Assembly (NCBI GenBank): GCA_037013495.1
Contig: CM072805.1
Coordinates: 16,960,601-17,024,600 of the forward strand
DNA from: Hippophae tibetana
Lineage: Eukaryota; Streptophyta; Magnoliopsida; Rosales; Elaeagnaceae
DNA: 64,000 bases
Reading direction: 5' to 3'
Shown: piece by piece, positions 35,889 to 46,990 of the stretch
Numbering within the stretch: the first letter of the stretch is position 1
Layout: each line of letters starts with the position of its first letter
Notes under the pieces: model-generated
The model's input: only the letters and a program-made list of their open reading frames with translations
Databases searched by the model: none
What the model was told of the DNA's origin: nothing
Program-made: the position numbers and the translations under genes

Positions 35889-37586
35889 CTTATATTCGCC
35901 TGATTACCCATATCATCTTCATCTCTTCCCACTATATTTAACCTCAGAATACCATCATTGATCTTCGTCAAACCCAGAACCTAAATATCCAGTCCATTGA
36001 AACTTGCCATCGCGACCACCACCCAACAACTCATTATCCACCTCGTCATTCATTTTCGATAGCCCCAATAAAACCCAATATCAATTTTAGTTTCTTTGTG
36101 AAGGCCAGTGAATCAATCTCCACCCATGGAAAAACCTCCAACGATAGCCCGACATACGTCATTGTCTTGTCATTGTCAGCCACCAGCCTTTCATCGTCAG
36201 AATTAGAGTAGTTCGTTGACCCCTTCATCCTTGTTAGCAAAGTGCCCATAATTAGTAAACCTTCGTTCATATCCATAAACTCCATCGAAAATGTTGAGAG
36301 CCACAACTAGAAATATTTAGCATTACACCAACTGAGTCAATTCACGAGCAACGAACTGAAGTTTTTTTGCATTGTTTTTTTTAATTATTCATCGTATGTG
36401 ATTTGAGGTCTAAACCATCCAACAAGCTGAAGAAGAAGAAAAAAATCAGGTTACTTCAATCTAATTTGAAACTATTTTGGTGGTTGGCATGCTTTAACAC
36501 TTGATTTGGTTCCATAATAATTGCCGAATTGTCCACTAACTTTGGAGAAACTTTTGGACTCCCATCTTCAATCATTGGTTTGGTGTTTCCCTCTACAATA
36601 TCGTATTTGATTTGTGTTAATTATATTGTAGTAGTTAAGTTTAGTAAATTTGCAATAGTTTTCTACCCATTTCAAAATGTCCTTTCATACTTTTTCCAAA
36701 TATTTTCTCTCAAAACCAAACCTTATGTTTCTTTGTTTAATGGTAGAACGAGTGCTAATATTTTCTTAGATTGGATTGATATATTAAATGTGCATTTTAG
36801 TATTTTAGTGAGAAATTTTGGTTTAAGATTCAAAATAATAGGTTTTCTTATGACAATGAACCAATTAAAACTTGACCTAAGATGAAACACTTATTATTTT
36901 GAATGTTTCTACCTCAATGTTCCTTGAAAAGCACCTAATTAAGCCTATTGTGAGAGAAGCTAAAACAATCATTACCTCTTACTGACTCTTTTGAGCCTAC
37001 TTCTTCTAAATCTATTTTAAAAAAAAAGAGTCTAATGGAAAGCATGTTAGTGAATTATTTGTCATGTGTGTTAATCAAAGTCTACTCACAAGCATTCTTG
37101 GTACTTTACCAAGGAATTTAAAAGTCACGTTTCCACTTATTCCACCTAAATTTAGGCCTTATTTTTTATTGGAGCTAAAACCATGCCTAGCTAAAGGATT
37201 CATTCATATTTCCTCTTGTGTTTTGATTAAGCTCATTGAGTATAGCCTTTGTGTTTTTCATAACCATTGTCTTTCGCTCAAAAAATCCAAAAAAAATCTC
37301 GATAATACTATTGTCATCCCATTTGTCTTGCTAGTACATATTTATTAAAATTTCATATACATATGACTAAGCATACACATTTCAAATGGGATGGAATGAT
37401 GCATAATAAAGTCATTTCAAGACTTACTTTCTATTTTTGAATACATTGTAGGTTTGGGATGATGGTTCTTATTTTATGTTATTTCTCATGCATCATCCAA
37501 TAAGAATGAAAAAGTTCTTACTCTTCAACCTATTGCACTATAGTGTTACAACTCATCGTAGTCAAGTTTTTCCAAGTAGTGGAGTT
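35889..37586 (+). pseudogene. Interior of the short-LTR element, gag-like trace
   Basis: This is the non-copia part of the short-LTR element right of the insertion. The frame 36529-36885 (118 codons) contains FNGRTSANIFLDWIDIL, which resembles the 'F.G...P..FLDWL..+E..F' start of Ty3/gypsy gag. Nothing after it forms protease or RT. The frame 37064-37348 (LPRNLKVTFPLIPPK and following) is unassigned. The leader-like first half (35.9-36.5 kb) is non-coding. The gypsy assignment is weak, because the PBS is of the Met-tRNA type seen also in copia. Confidence 0.4.
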
Positions 37587-37849
37587 TGACGTAAAATTAT
37601 AACTATTAGTATTATATAATTTATTGTTATGTAAAAGCCCAATTATAAGAGGTCTCCTAGAAGTTTGACTATAAATAGACATCTTTTATTGTATTTTGAA
37701 AACTTTTGATGAATATATGATATGATATGTTTTGAGATGAGAACATTGTTCTTTGACTTATCCTCCAAAACCCCTATTCTTCTTCTTCTTCTTCTTCTTT
37801 CATTCTTGTTCTTCATTTCTTTGTTTTCATCCTTAAATCCCCTACATCA
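37587..37849 (+). repeat. 3' LTR of the short-LTR element
   Basis: It starts TGACGTAAA, has TATAAATAG at 37670-37678 and ends TACATCA, directly before the CTTTC duplication. It contains a (TTC)n expansion (about 37780-37800) absent in the 5' LTR. Confidence 0.85.
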
Positions 37850-37854
37850 CTTTC

Positions 37855-38735
37855 TTACTTGGAATTTGGATAATTCCAGAGGATTTTACTCTAATTTGGC
37901 TAGATTTCAAGTATAAGAAACTTCCTGTTATATGTTTTACATGTGGAATGATGACACTTAATACTAGAAGGGGTGGATGTGAAGATATATGGGTTATGGA
38001 TGAAGATGAAAGAAGGAAAAAGGACAATATAAGAGGTTAAGAAATGGTTTAGGCAATTTCTTAAAGAATCTAGCAATAACAAGGCTACAGATAATGATAG
38101 GAATGTGCATAAAAGGAAGGGACTTATGGAAAGTGATGTACAAATTGGTGTTGATAGTATGTAGGGACTTGTATTTGATCGAAAGATGAATCCAATTCTA
38201 GAAATGGAAATGGTCATTGCCAATTGAAAAATTTAGGAATTAGGGCGGAACAGTGAATATGAGAAAATGGTGGTATTGGTAGAGACAAGATGGTTATAAG
38301 ATATGGGAGCATGGGAAGCAGTGATGCTATGTTTGGGGAAATTGTGACCGTACAAGATGTGCATAGTGGGCCGAGTGAAGCTATTGCAAGTAAGCCCATA
38401 GAGGTAGTGGGCCCAAATTTAATGCACTTCATATCTAATAAGGCCTTGGGAGTTAATTTGCAAAATTTAAAAGGCGAGAATCTGGGTTATAAAAATTGGG
38501 ATCACGATATGGTGATGGTTGTACACCAGGAGTTGATAATGGTATGAAATAGGTAGTTGAGGAGAAAAAAAATTGAGTGTTGGGTGTTAAGTCTAAAGCA
38601 AAAGAGGGTCATTCAAACTTTTTGGTATTGGTATGAAAGGGAGGATTGTAAATTCAGAGTTTGGTGACAAATGTGTTGTGACCTGAGACTTATCTTCACA
38701 AACTGTTATAGGGTCTGTTGAATTGCCCCGTCATG
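37855..38735 (+). pseudogene. LINE ORF1, right of insertion
   Basis: Directly after the CTTTC duplication, translation resumes with 'FTLIWLDFKYKKLPVICFTC' and a GMM continuation. This is the linker and start of the CCHC knuckle seen in plant LINE ORF1 ('W..F.YE.LP.FC..CG..GH'). The knuckle's histidine is lost. The rest is a basic, low-complexity linker region with stops. Confidence 0.7.
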
Positions 38736-39512
38736 CATCATAAATCTACTAAGTTGGAATGCTAGGGGGCTTGGCAATCCTATGTGTATCCGTGCTCTTC
38801 ATATGGATATCATAACTTAAGTTCCCAAATTGGTTTTCTTGATGGAATCCAAGTTGACACAAGGAAATAATGAGAGGGCCAGAATAGATGTGTGATTTGA
38901 TTGTTGCTTTTGAGGTCCCAAGGAGGGACAGAGCTGGTGGTTTGTTGCTTCTTTTGAATAGGAAGCTGGATGTTACTATTACGGCTATGGTAGTAGTTAT
39001 ATAGATTGAATTATTAGGAGTCAGGAGGTTGGAGTTTTCAGAGTTATTGGTTTTTATGGAAATCATGATTGAAACCTTAGAGAAGATTGGAATTACGGAG
39101 AAGGTTGGCTTATATTAATTGACATCTATGTGTTATTCTTGGGGATGTTAATGAAATAACTTCATTACATGAGCACTTAGATAAGAACTACAAACCTAGG
39201 TGGTAGATTATTGCATTCATGGCTGGTTGATGTGGGCTTTGAAGGGTATAAATTCACATGGAGCAATAGAAGGAAGGTTGAGGATTTTACCCAATTTAGG
39301 TTGGATAAAGCCTTTATCAATGCAAGTTGGCTCACTTAATACAATCTGCTATGAGTCTTGCACATAAAAGTTGATCACGTAGCCATAACTTTTAAAGTGG
39401 AACTGATAGTAGCAAGGCTGTTAAAAAGGAAACAAATAATGTTTTTGATTTGGGGAATTCTGGACAAAGATTGATGGGTGTAAGGAAGTGATTAGATACT
39501 CGTAGATGTGTA
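38736..39512 (+). pseudogene. LINE endonuclease domain remnant
   Basis: The domain opens with NLLSWNARGLGNP (about 38742-38780), the hallmark start of plant LINE endonucleases, and continues with PKLVFLMESKL, the catalytic Glu block. After frame changes come VILGDVNEITS (about 39132, the GDxN motif), then FEGYKFTWSNRR, QFRLDKAFINASW and a VDHVAITF block (the 'SDH.PI' motif, His kept). It runs up to the GTGTA target site of copia element 3 and is broken by stops. Confidence 0.82.
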
Positions 39513-39879
39513 TGTTGGAAAATTATGGATCAAAACTCTGAAAACTCAAGAACACTCAAGAACAATTTTTCAGAAACACTCAGAAATTATTGAATTTTTG
39601 TTTCTGATTTCTTTAACTTGATTATTACATTGCTACTAAGAGGTATTTATAGAAACAACTAATAAATCTAAGCCACACAATATAAACCTACCAAAACAAT
39701 CTAAACCATACACTTATCTTCTTACCTAACTCATTGATTTTTCATACTCGAGTTGTATCCTTATCAATCTAGATCATCACCATAGAAGCTTCCACAAGCT
39801 GGACTTCAAATGGGCTAGAATATTTCAAAGTTTGTTTTTTTGATTTCTTTGGGCTTGTAAACAAGTTTACAAACCAACA
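39513..39879 (-). repeat. Copia 3 3' LTR
   Basis: This 367-base LTR differs from its partner by roughly nine substitutions and by one replaced block: CATACTCGAGTTGTA at 39743-39757 stands where the 5' LTR has an unrelated, slightly longer segment. The same 15-mer occurs inside the element at 39988-40002. Confidence 0.95.
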
Positions 39880-39886
39880 CTACCCC

Positions 39887-40845
39887 TTAAACTTGTTTTA
39901 TGATGCCGAGCAAATTTCTCAATCTGACAAAGTCTTCTTGCTTGAGCGGTTTAGTGTAGATGTTGGCAATTTGATCTTGTGATTTTACATACTCGAGTTG
40001 TACATCCTTTCTTGTGATGCACTCCCTGATGTAATGATATCGAGTATCTATGTGTTTGCTTCGATCATGGAAAACAGGATTTTTGGCTAAGGCAATAGTT
40101 GACTTGTTATCGACACAAATTTTGGTTGGATCCTCTTGTGTCATACTTAGCTCCTTTAACAATTTTCTCAGCCAAATTGCATGGCAAACACATGAGTTAG
40201 CTGCTACATATTCTGTTTCACAGCTAGACAAGGTGACAATCGGTTGCTTTTTCGACATCCATGTAAAAGCAGTATCTCCCATGAAAAACACAAATCCGGA
40301 AGTGCTTTTTTGATCGTCTATATCTCCACCAAAATCGCTATCACTATATCCAACAAGCTTGTAATCATTAGAAGCTGAATAGAACAAGCTAAAATTAATT
40401 GTACCTTTCAGATAGCGTAGGATTCTTTTTGCAGCTTTGAAATGGGTGATTGTCGGTTTCTCCATATAACGGCTAATCAATCCAACGGCATACAAGATGT
40501 CAGGCCTTGTGCATGTGAGATAACGCAGACTTCCAACTAAACTTTTGAAAAATGTTGGATCCACACTTTCACCATCTTCATGCTTGGATAGTTTGATTCC
40601 ATATTCCACTAGTGTGTTGATCGGCTTGGAATCGTTCATTTTGAACTTCTTTAGTATCTCCCTTGCATAGCTTTCTTGAGAGATGAATATGCCTTCTTCC
40701 TTTTGCCTCACTTCAATTCCAAGGTAGTATGCCATTAGCCCGATATCTGTCATTTCGAACTCTCGGGTCATCACCTTCTTAAAATCTTCAAATAGCTTCA
40801 GATTACTTCCAGTGAAGATGAGATCATCTACGTATAGGCAAACGA
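39887..40845 (-). pseudogene. Copia 3 RT C-terminus and RNase H
   Basis: The frame opens upstream of the first Met: about 40845-40800 gives ILIVCLYVDDLI, the intact catalytic YVDD box, then FKKVMTREFEMTDIGLMAYY and LGIEV. The connection domain shows YLTCTRPDILYAVGLISRYM. RNase H shows VGYSDSDFGGDIDDQKSTSG, TLSSCETEYVA (catalytic Glu kept), CVDNKSTIALAKNPVFHDRS, KHIDTRYHYI and YTKPL, ending at 39887. It is the best preserved RNase H in the window. The frameshift near 40840 separates it from the rest of RT. Confidence 0.94.
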
Positions 40846-42201
40846 TTAGAATATCGCCACCTTCATCTTGACGTAGAGTGAATATTCATAGGGACACTTG
40901 GTGAAGTTGTTCTCCAGAAAGTACTTGTCGATGCGGTTATTCCATGCTCTTGGTGCTTGCTTTAACCCATAAAGAGTTTTCTTCAACTTCAATACCTTGT
41001 CTTTGTGACCTTTTGCTTCATAGCCTGATGGTTGCTTAATGTAGACTTCTTCTTCAAGGACTCCGTTTAGAAAAGTAGATTTTACATCCATTTGATGTAT
41101 CTTCCACTTATTTTGAGCTGCCAAAGAAATGATTAGTCGTATAGTTTCTAATCGAGCAACAGGAGCAAATACCTCATCATAGTCAATTCCAGCCTTTTGA
41201 CTATATCCTTTTGCTACTAGTCTTTCCTTGTGCCTTTCAATCTCTCCCGTAGCATTCCTCTTTGTCTTGTACACCCATTTGACACCTATTGCCTTATGCC
41301 CTTTGGGAAGTGAAACAGGTTCCCATGTGTCGTTCTTCTCTATTGCATTGATTTCTTCGTCCATCGCATCTCTCCACTTCTTCTCTTGTACAGCTTCTTG
41401 AAAGCTCACTGGTTCACAATCAGCAAAGAGACAAAATAAGGTAAGATTATCTTGTCGTTCTGTTACCTCATAAAGATCTTGGAGATTTCGTGTACGTGTC
41501 ACGGCTCTTTCACTTCCACTTGAAGATGATGACGGATCTTCATGAGTGGTTGGCATTGGTGAAGTAGGTGGAGTCATTGACTCTTGTTGAATTTCTACAG
41601 ATTGCTCCCTCATTGTCTGCTCATCTTCTTTAAACTGAGGAAAGAAATTGAAGTTATCTGCATAAGAGTTAAAATCCCATTCTCCTTCTTCGTCGAATAC
41701 CACATCTCGACTAATCACAATTTTCTTATTGTGTGGGTTGTACAATTTATAGCCCTTTGAATTAGCATCATAACCGATGAAGATAAAACTCTCGTTTTTA
41801 TCATCAAGCTTCGTTCTTCTCTCATCCGGTACATGAACATGGGCTATACTTCCAAAGACTCTTAGGTGGGAAATACCAGGCTTTCTTCCACTCCATGCCT
41901 CTTGCGGTGTCTTTCCCCATACACTTCTTGTTGGAGATCGGTTTGACAAGTAAACTGCACATGCTACTGCTTCTGCCCAAAAATCTTTGGGTAGTTTTTT
42001 GCTTTTGAGCATGCTTCGTGCCATATTGAGGATTGTTCGGTTCTTTCTTTCAGCTACACCATTCTGTTGGGGGGATCTTGGCACTGTTAAAGATCTATGA
42101 ATTCCATTTGCTTCACAGAACTCTTGAAACTCCTTGGATGTAAATTCTCCACCTCGGTCTGATCTCATGGCTTTGATTTTTCTACCGCTTTCTCTCTCCA
42201 C
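40846..42201 (-). pseudogene. Copia 3 integrase core to RT
   Basis: A 451-codon open frame on the minus strand. It has MRSDRGGEF (second catalytic Asp), QQNGVAERKNRT (catalytic Glu), WAEAVACAVYLSNRSPT, FIFIGYDANSKGYKLYNP and a serine-rich linker. RT starts with WRDAMDEEINAIEKNDTWE and continues with GVKWVYKTKRN, DYDEVFAPVARLETIR, QMDVKSTFLNGVLEEEVYI and LYGLKQAPRAW. It ends at a frameshift just before YVDD. The length and lack of internal stops show recent origin. Confidence 0.95.
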
Positions 42202-43121
42202 TGTAGCTTTGAACCTTTTGAATACTTCAAAAACTTCTGATTTCTATTTCAAGAAATATACCCAAGTTTTTCTTGAAAAATCATCAATAAAAAAAGAAAA
42301 TAGTTACTATTGCCGAGAGAGCTAGGCTTGATCGGTCCGCACACATCAGTATGGATTAGCTCCAATGGCTGCTTGGCTCTTGAGTGTGACTCCTTTGGAA
42401 AGCTTTTTCGAAATTGTTTTTCGAGTAGGCACCTTTCACAAAGTTGATCAGGACAGTTAATGCAAGGTAGTCCCTTCACCATCTCCTTCTTAGACAACAT
42501 CTCAAATCCTCCAAAATTGAGATGTCCAAATCGAAGATGCCATAGCCACGATGCATCTTTATAGCAGGCTTTCAGACACTTTGCAATGTCATTTTTTATG
42601 TTGATCAAGAACATTCTATTCTTTGACATCGGTACGTTAGCAATGAGGTTATTCTTATCGTCTTTTATAGAAAGATTATAATCCTTCATATGAATATCAT
42701 AACCTTTCTCTAACAATTGTCCTAAACTTAAGATGTTACTTTTCATATTTGGGACATAGTAAACATTGGAAATAAATTGATGTTGCCCATCTTTCAAACG
42801 AATAAGAATGTTACCTCTTCCTTTCACTGCTACGTTTGAATCATCTCCAAATGAGACATTTCTACTTACTAACTCATCTAGTTCCACGAACATGTCTTTC
42901 CTTCCACACATATGGTTGTTTGCACCGCTGTCAAGATACCAGGCATTTGGTTGACTATTATCACCCTCCTTCCGTGCTAGAAAAAGAGTTTCTTTCTCAT
43001 CTGTCTTCTCCTCTATGTAGTTGATTTTCTCATCTACTCTATTATTAGGAGTTCTACATTCTGAAGCATAATGTCCAAATTTCTGACAATTATAGCATTG
43101 AACTTAAGATTTGTCATACCT
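42202..43121 (-). pseudogene. Copia 3 zinc knuckle, protease, integrase N-terminus
   Basis: The segment begins near 43100 with CYNCQKFGHYASEC, an intact CX2CX4HX4C knuckle. The protease site WYLDSGANNHMCG (about 42940) is intact. The frame 42249-42911 continues with NVYYVPNMKSNILSLGQLLE, WHLRFGHLN, the zinc pair CERCLLEK and HTDVCGP (first catalytic Asp). A frameshift near 42290 disrupts the 'FIDD' strand: it is read as LLMIF here. Confidence 0.93.
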
Positions 43122-43921
43122 TCAGTTCATATTACCTCTTCCTCGACTTTGTGTTGAGCTTTCTACTCTCTCAAAGTTGTTGGAATTGTTGTTGTAATTC
43201 CAACCTCGTCCACGATCGTGGCTTCCACCTCGTCCACGACCTTTACCTCTACCTCGGCCACGTTGGTTTCTGTCATTGCCTTGGCTTTCATGCTTATTTT
43301 TGAATTGCATCTTGAAGAGTTGCTCAGTGATCCCTTGCTTCTTCTTATGCTTTTCTTCATATGCTTGTAATGACCCATTGAGTTCATCAATGGTCATTTC
43401 TTCCAAATCTTTTGTTTCCTCAATCGTCACGACGATGTGTTCAAATTTGGAATCTAATGAACAAAGTATCTTTTCCATTATTCTAACATCTCCCAACATC
43501 TCACTGTTTCTTTTTAATTGATTAGAAACAACTGCAACTCTCGAGAAATAATCAGAAATAGATTCGGAAGCTTTCATATGTAGAGATTCAAACTCACTTT
43601 CTCGACTCCTTTGAAAGAAATTTGAAGCTTATTCCACGCTGCTTTGGAAGATGTTGCATCTGAAATTTTCTCAAATCCATCATCATTTAAGGCTTGATAG
43701 ATAAGAAAGAGGGCTTTCTTGTCTCTCTTTCTCAAATCCTTCAAAGATTCTTTTTGCACTTGCGTTAGAGTAGTTTCATCGTCTGGCTCACTTAAGCCTT
43801 TCTATACGACTTCCCACACATCATGTGCACCCAAAAGAGTCTTCATCTTAATACTCCAATTATCATAGTTATCGTTGTTGAGTGTGGGGACTTGAAACGA
43901 TGACATACCTCCACTTGACAT
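43122..43921 (-). pseudogene. Copia 3 gag
   Basis: The ATG at 43921 starts MSSGGMSSFQVPTLNNDNYD, followed by NWSIKMKTLLGAHDVWEVV, a typical copia gag opening. A TAG then replaces one codon (about 43805). Next come [19 protein letters not shown] helices in 43574-43759. After a frameshift, 43122-43577 carries [22 protein letters not shown] and an arginine/glycine-rich tail of repeated RGRG units, likely RNA-binding. The knuckle follows in the next segment. Confidence 0.9.
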
Positions 43922-44107
43922 AATTCTCAATATAGTGAGAATTTGTAAATTCTGATCGCACAGATGGATTCAGAACGTCAAAAAACCTTAGGAGGATCGT
44001 GGCGGCGTGTCCGAACTCCGATCGGGATTATTCTTGCGGCGTCGGATTTGTCTCGTCGAGAGCTTCGATTTGATATACAATAGTGTATATTTATATTTCC
44101 AACTACA

Positions 44108-44119
44108 GCTCTGATACCA
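44108..44119 (-). other. Copia 3 primer-binding site
   Basis: The reverse complement is TGGTATCAGAGC, an exact match to the initiator Met-tRNA 3' end, three bases inside the 5' LTR. Confidence 0.93.
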
Positions 44120-44122
44120 CTT

Positions 44123-44497
44123 TGTTGGAAAATTATGGATCAAAACTCTGAAAACTCAAGAACACTCAAGAACAATTTTCCAGAAACACTCAGAAATTAT
44201 TGAATTTTTGTTTCTGATTTCTTTAACTTGATTATTACATTGCTACTAAGAGGTATTTATAGAAACAACTAATAAATCTTAGCCACACAATATAAACCTA
44301 CCAAAACAATCTAAACCATACACTTATCTTCTTACCTAACCCATTGATTTTTCTTCTTCCCACCAACAATGAGCTGTATCCTTATCAATCCAAATCATCA
44401 CCATAGAAGCTTCCACGAGCTGGACTTCAAATGGGCTAGAATATTTCAAAGTTTTTTTTTATTTCTTTGGGCTTGTAAACAAGTTTATAAACCAATA
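44123..44497 (-). repeat. Copia 3 5' LTR
   Basis: This 375-base LTR carries a TATAAATA box on the minus strand (44253-44260) that would drive the element. The outer dinucleotide has mutated (CCAATA instead of CCAACA on the plus strand). Confidence 0.95.
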
Positions 44498-44502
44498 GTG
44501 TA

Positions 44503-44770
44503 CCGGTACTAGTAGAGAGAATCTGGATGTGTTTACTTCAAAAATGAAAGGTACGTTGTGCTTCGGCTCTCCATATATGAAATGAACACAGTAGGTCATG
44601 TATATAGAGTATTAATCGCTTGAAAAGATATTGCAAGAGGTTGGTTCACTAGCCGACGTTGATAAACCAAGAGTTTGGAAAGGGAGATCAACAACTTATT
44701 AGAGTATGACGAAACTTCATGAGAAATCCAACCAAAGGCAATTGAGGCGGTTTAATAGCGTAAGGACTAT
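44503..44770 (+). pseudogene. LINE fragment after copia 3
   Basis: Directly after the GTGTA duplication the LINE resumes. The clearest block is 'REINNLLEYDETSWEIQ', matching the 'L..LL..EE..W.QRSR' segment upstream of the LINE RT domain. It stops near 44770, where a TG-starting LTR-like sequence begins. Confidence 0.5.
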
Positions 44771-44771
44771 G

Positions 44772-46990
44772 TGTTATTATTTTTAAAAATAAAATATTTT
44801 TATGAAAATTTATTTTTAAACTTTTTATAAGTCTATCAAGAAAAGTTAAAGAGTTATAATTCAAGTATCTCTTTTATAATTATCATATATATTATTGTAT
44901 TAATGCATTTAATAGGACATGTTTATAACACTTTAACTTATTTTTGGAATTAAAGTTTGTGTTAGTCGATCGATTAAATCAATTTGTGAAATTATCACTT
45001 GTAATTTTCTCTAAAATGCTTGGATGTTTGTATGATAGGTCTCAAAATAAGACTTTTTGTCTTATTAAATTTTTTAATGGAAAGCAGTAATTAAGCTAAA
45101 AAAAATTAATCCTAATGTTATTAAATCATCAGTATCACCTAAATACACATTAATTATTGAGTCTTGTGGTCAAGTCGAAAACTGTTTAACTTGAAGCCTC
45201 TAGTGATAACGACAAGTGCAAGACATATATGTAATAGATACTGTATTAATTAATCTCAAGTGATTGGAGCATAACGGATTTAATGGAAATTGGATTAATT
45301 AATTAATTAGGGCAAAGGAAAATACTTTGTGAGGGACGTCACTCGCCTCTTAGTTTCGTCCAGGTTAATTTATGATACTACATAAGAGGCATCGGCTTAG
45401 AGGTTAATTTAATTTGCGATAAGATTTATATTTTTAGCGAGTTGTTTCGTTTGTTTATTTTCATATAGCTTTTTTTTATTAGTTTCTTTTGCTTGGACCA
45501 AATAAATTTATGTATGATAATAATTATTTGATTTAATTATTAAATTTTAAAGAAGTTATTTTTATTTAACTTGTACTTAATATTTTTGTTTTAAGATTTG
45601 TTAATTGATTTAATTTATTCGATATTTTTGTTTTAAGATTTGTTAATTGATTTAATTTATTCGATACATGTTTTGAGTTTTTTAATTATGATTATTCATT
45701 ATTAAATTCGTTTTAAAACATACAAGAGTATTTGTGATTTTTTTGCTAACTCTATTTCCAAATTGATATGTGAACGTGGCTGATTAGTGAGGAGTTAATT
45801 AAAGCATCAGTCAAAACCAACTCATGTTAATCTTGGAGGCTATGAAAATAGAATTGGGGCTCATAAGTAAAATATATTGGGACATAATCTTTGGGAGAGT
45901 AATGTAAGATCAAGTTTGTACTTGAACATTAAATTTTCACGGTAGATAAATTAAGTGATCTGATAGACCGATAGTTTTTCTCTTAGGTCGTTGTGACATA
46001 AGTTGTTTTCACCTATAAATCTCATCGGTTATTTTTAATTTTCACTCTTTATTATTTACACGCTACTGTATATCTGATCGTTATGTTTATGTTATGAATT
46101 TATAATTTGTTAAAGTTAAAAATAACATATTCACCCCCCTTTAGATTTATTTGGTTCGTTTTAGAATTTACAAAGTGTCGTTACTAGATATTTTTATTAT
46201 GAATCATTTTATCGAAGGTGATAGCTCAAATAATAAGAAACTAAAATCTTCTTTTCTCTTGAAACATAATTTTAAAAGTTCTAAAGAAGAAGTTTTTAAA
46301 TGTCTTAGAGTCATAGAAGATAATTCTAATTATGCAAAATAAAAGAGTTAAATGAACAACTTAAGACGCATAAAAGCTTCTCTAATAAATTAAAAGAAGA
46401 GAAATATTTTGCAGAAAAAAATAATACATAGAATCTAGTCTTGTAGGTTTGGGAAAAGAAAATAATAAACTTATTATAGATAATGAAAAATTAGTACAAG
46501 AGCTGAAAGAATCATGTGAAGCAATAAAGACTTACTATTGTAGCTCAACATTTGGATAAAATATTTAATATTGGCAAGTATTATGGTGATACACGTGAGT
46601 TTGGTTATAAAAATGAGAGTTACACACCTTCAATATCAAAAATTATACTTGTAAGGCTTTTTAACTCTACTCTTAATATTATTAATCATGCACAAAAAAT
46701 GATTGCATATATAGTAGTAGAAAATGTCAAATTTGAAGCTGTTTGTTATCATTGTGTAGGAAAGGTCACATTATGTCCAAATGTAGATTCTTATTGACAA
46801 CTATACATTCTAATAATTATTTCCATGCTGCTAGTTATATGATTCATTATTATCATCTATCTATGTATATTATATCTAATAATTCTACTATAAGGCATAA
46901 AGTTGTAGGTTTAAAAATGCAAGTAAAAATCATTACATTTAACTTTAGGACTAATTATTATCATCCTTCATGCATGATGTATCTTTTTTT
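44772..46990 (+). mobile_element. SIRE-like copia 5' LTR and gag remnant
   Basis: The segment starts TGTTATTATT. Near 46120-46150 it has 'tattcacccccctttag', a phrase typical of the end of SIRE/Maximus-type LTRs, which gives an LTR of about 1.35 kb. A gag remnant follows (46300-46850). No protease or polymerase follows; a gypsy 3' end lies next to it. The right limit and target duplication are not defined. Confidence 0.5.
46300..46850 (+). pseudogene. SIRE-like gag remnant with frameshifted knuckle
   Basis: Translation shows a coiled-coil-like Glu/Lys-rich stretch (46330-46540), then LDKIFNIGKYYGDTREFGY, matching the 'LD.IL..G...GDK.GLGY' block of SIRE-type gag. The nucleocapsid knuckle is CYHC in one frame (about 46742-46756) and CRKGHIMSKC in the next (about 46752-46785): together CX2CX4HX4C spacing broken by one frameshift. 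Confidence 0.65.

Larger units (their letters stand above)
29568..37849 (+). mobile_element. Short-LTR non-autonomous retrotransposon
   Basis: Two LTRs (29568-29819 and 37587-37849) flank this element, and the target duplication CTTTC is perfect (29563-29567 and 37850-37854). A PBS-like 'tggtatcagcac' starts at 29821, directly after the 5' LTR, and a purine-rich 'aagtagtggagt' precedes the 3' LTR. Copia element 2 (30151-35883) is inserted in it; without that, the element is only about 2.5 kb and has no recognisable polymerase. It is therefore a non-autonomous or internally deleted LTR element that entered the LINE before copia 2 entered it. Confidence 0.85.
39513..44497 (-). mobile_element. 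Ty1/copia element 3, best preserved here
   Basis: This minus-strand copia element has a perfect 5-bp target duplication, GTGTA (39508-39512 and 44498-44502). The LTRs are 44123-44497 (5') and 39513-39879 (3'). The PBS is exact (reverse complement of 44108-44119, TGGTATCAGAGC), and the polypurine tract TTTAAGGGGTAG abuts the 3' LTR. All catalytic motifs survive, but one stop in gag and at least three frameshifts (about 43575, 42265, 40840) break the polyprotein. The LTRs are very similar apart from one exchanged block, so this is among the youngest insertions here. Confidence 0.96.
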
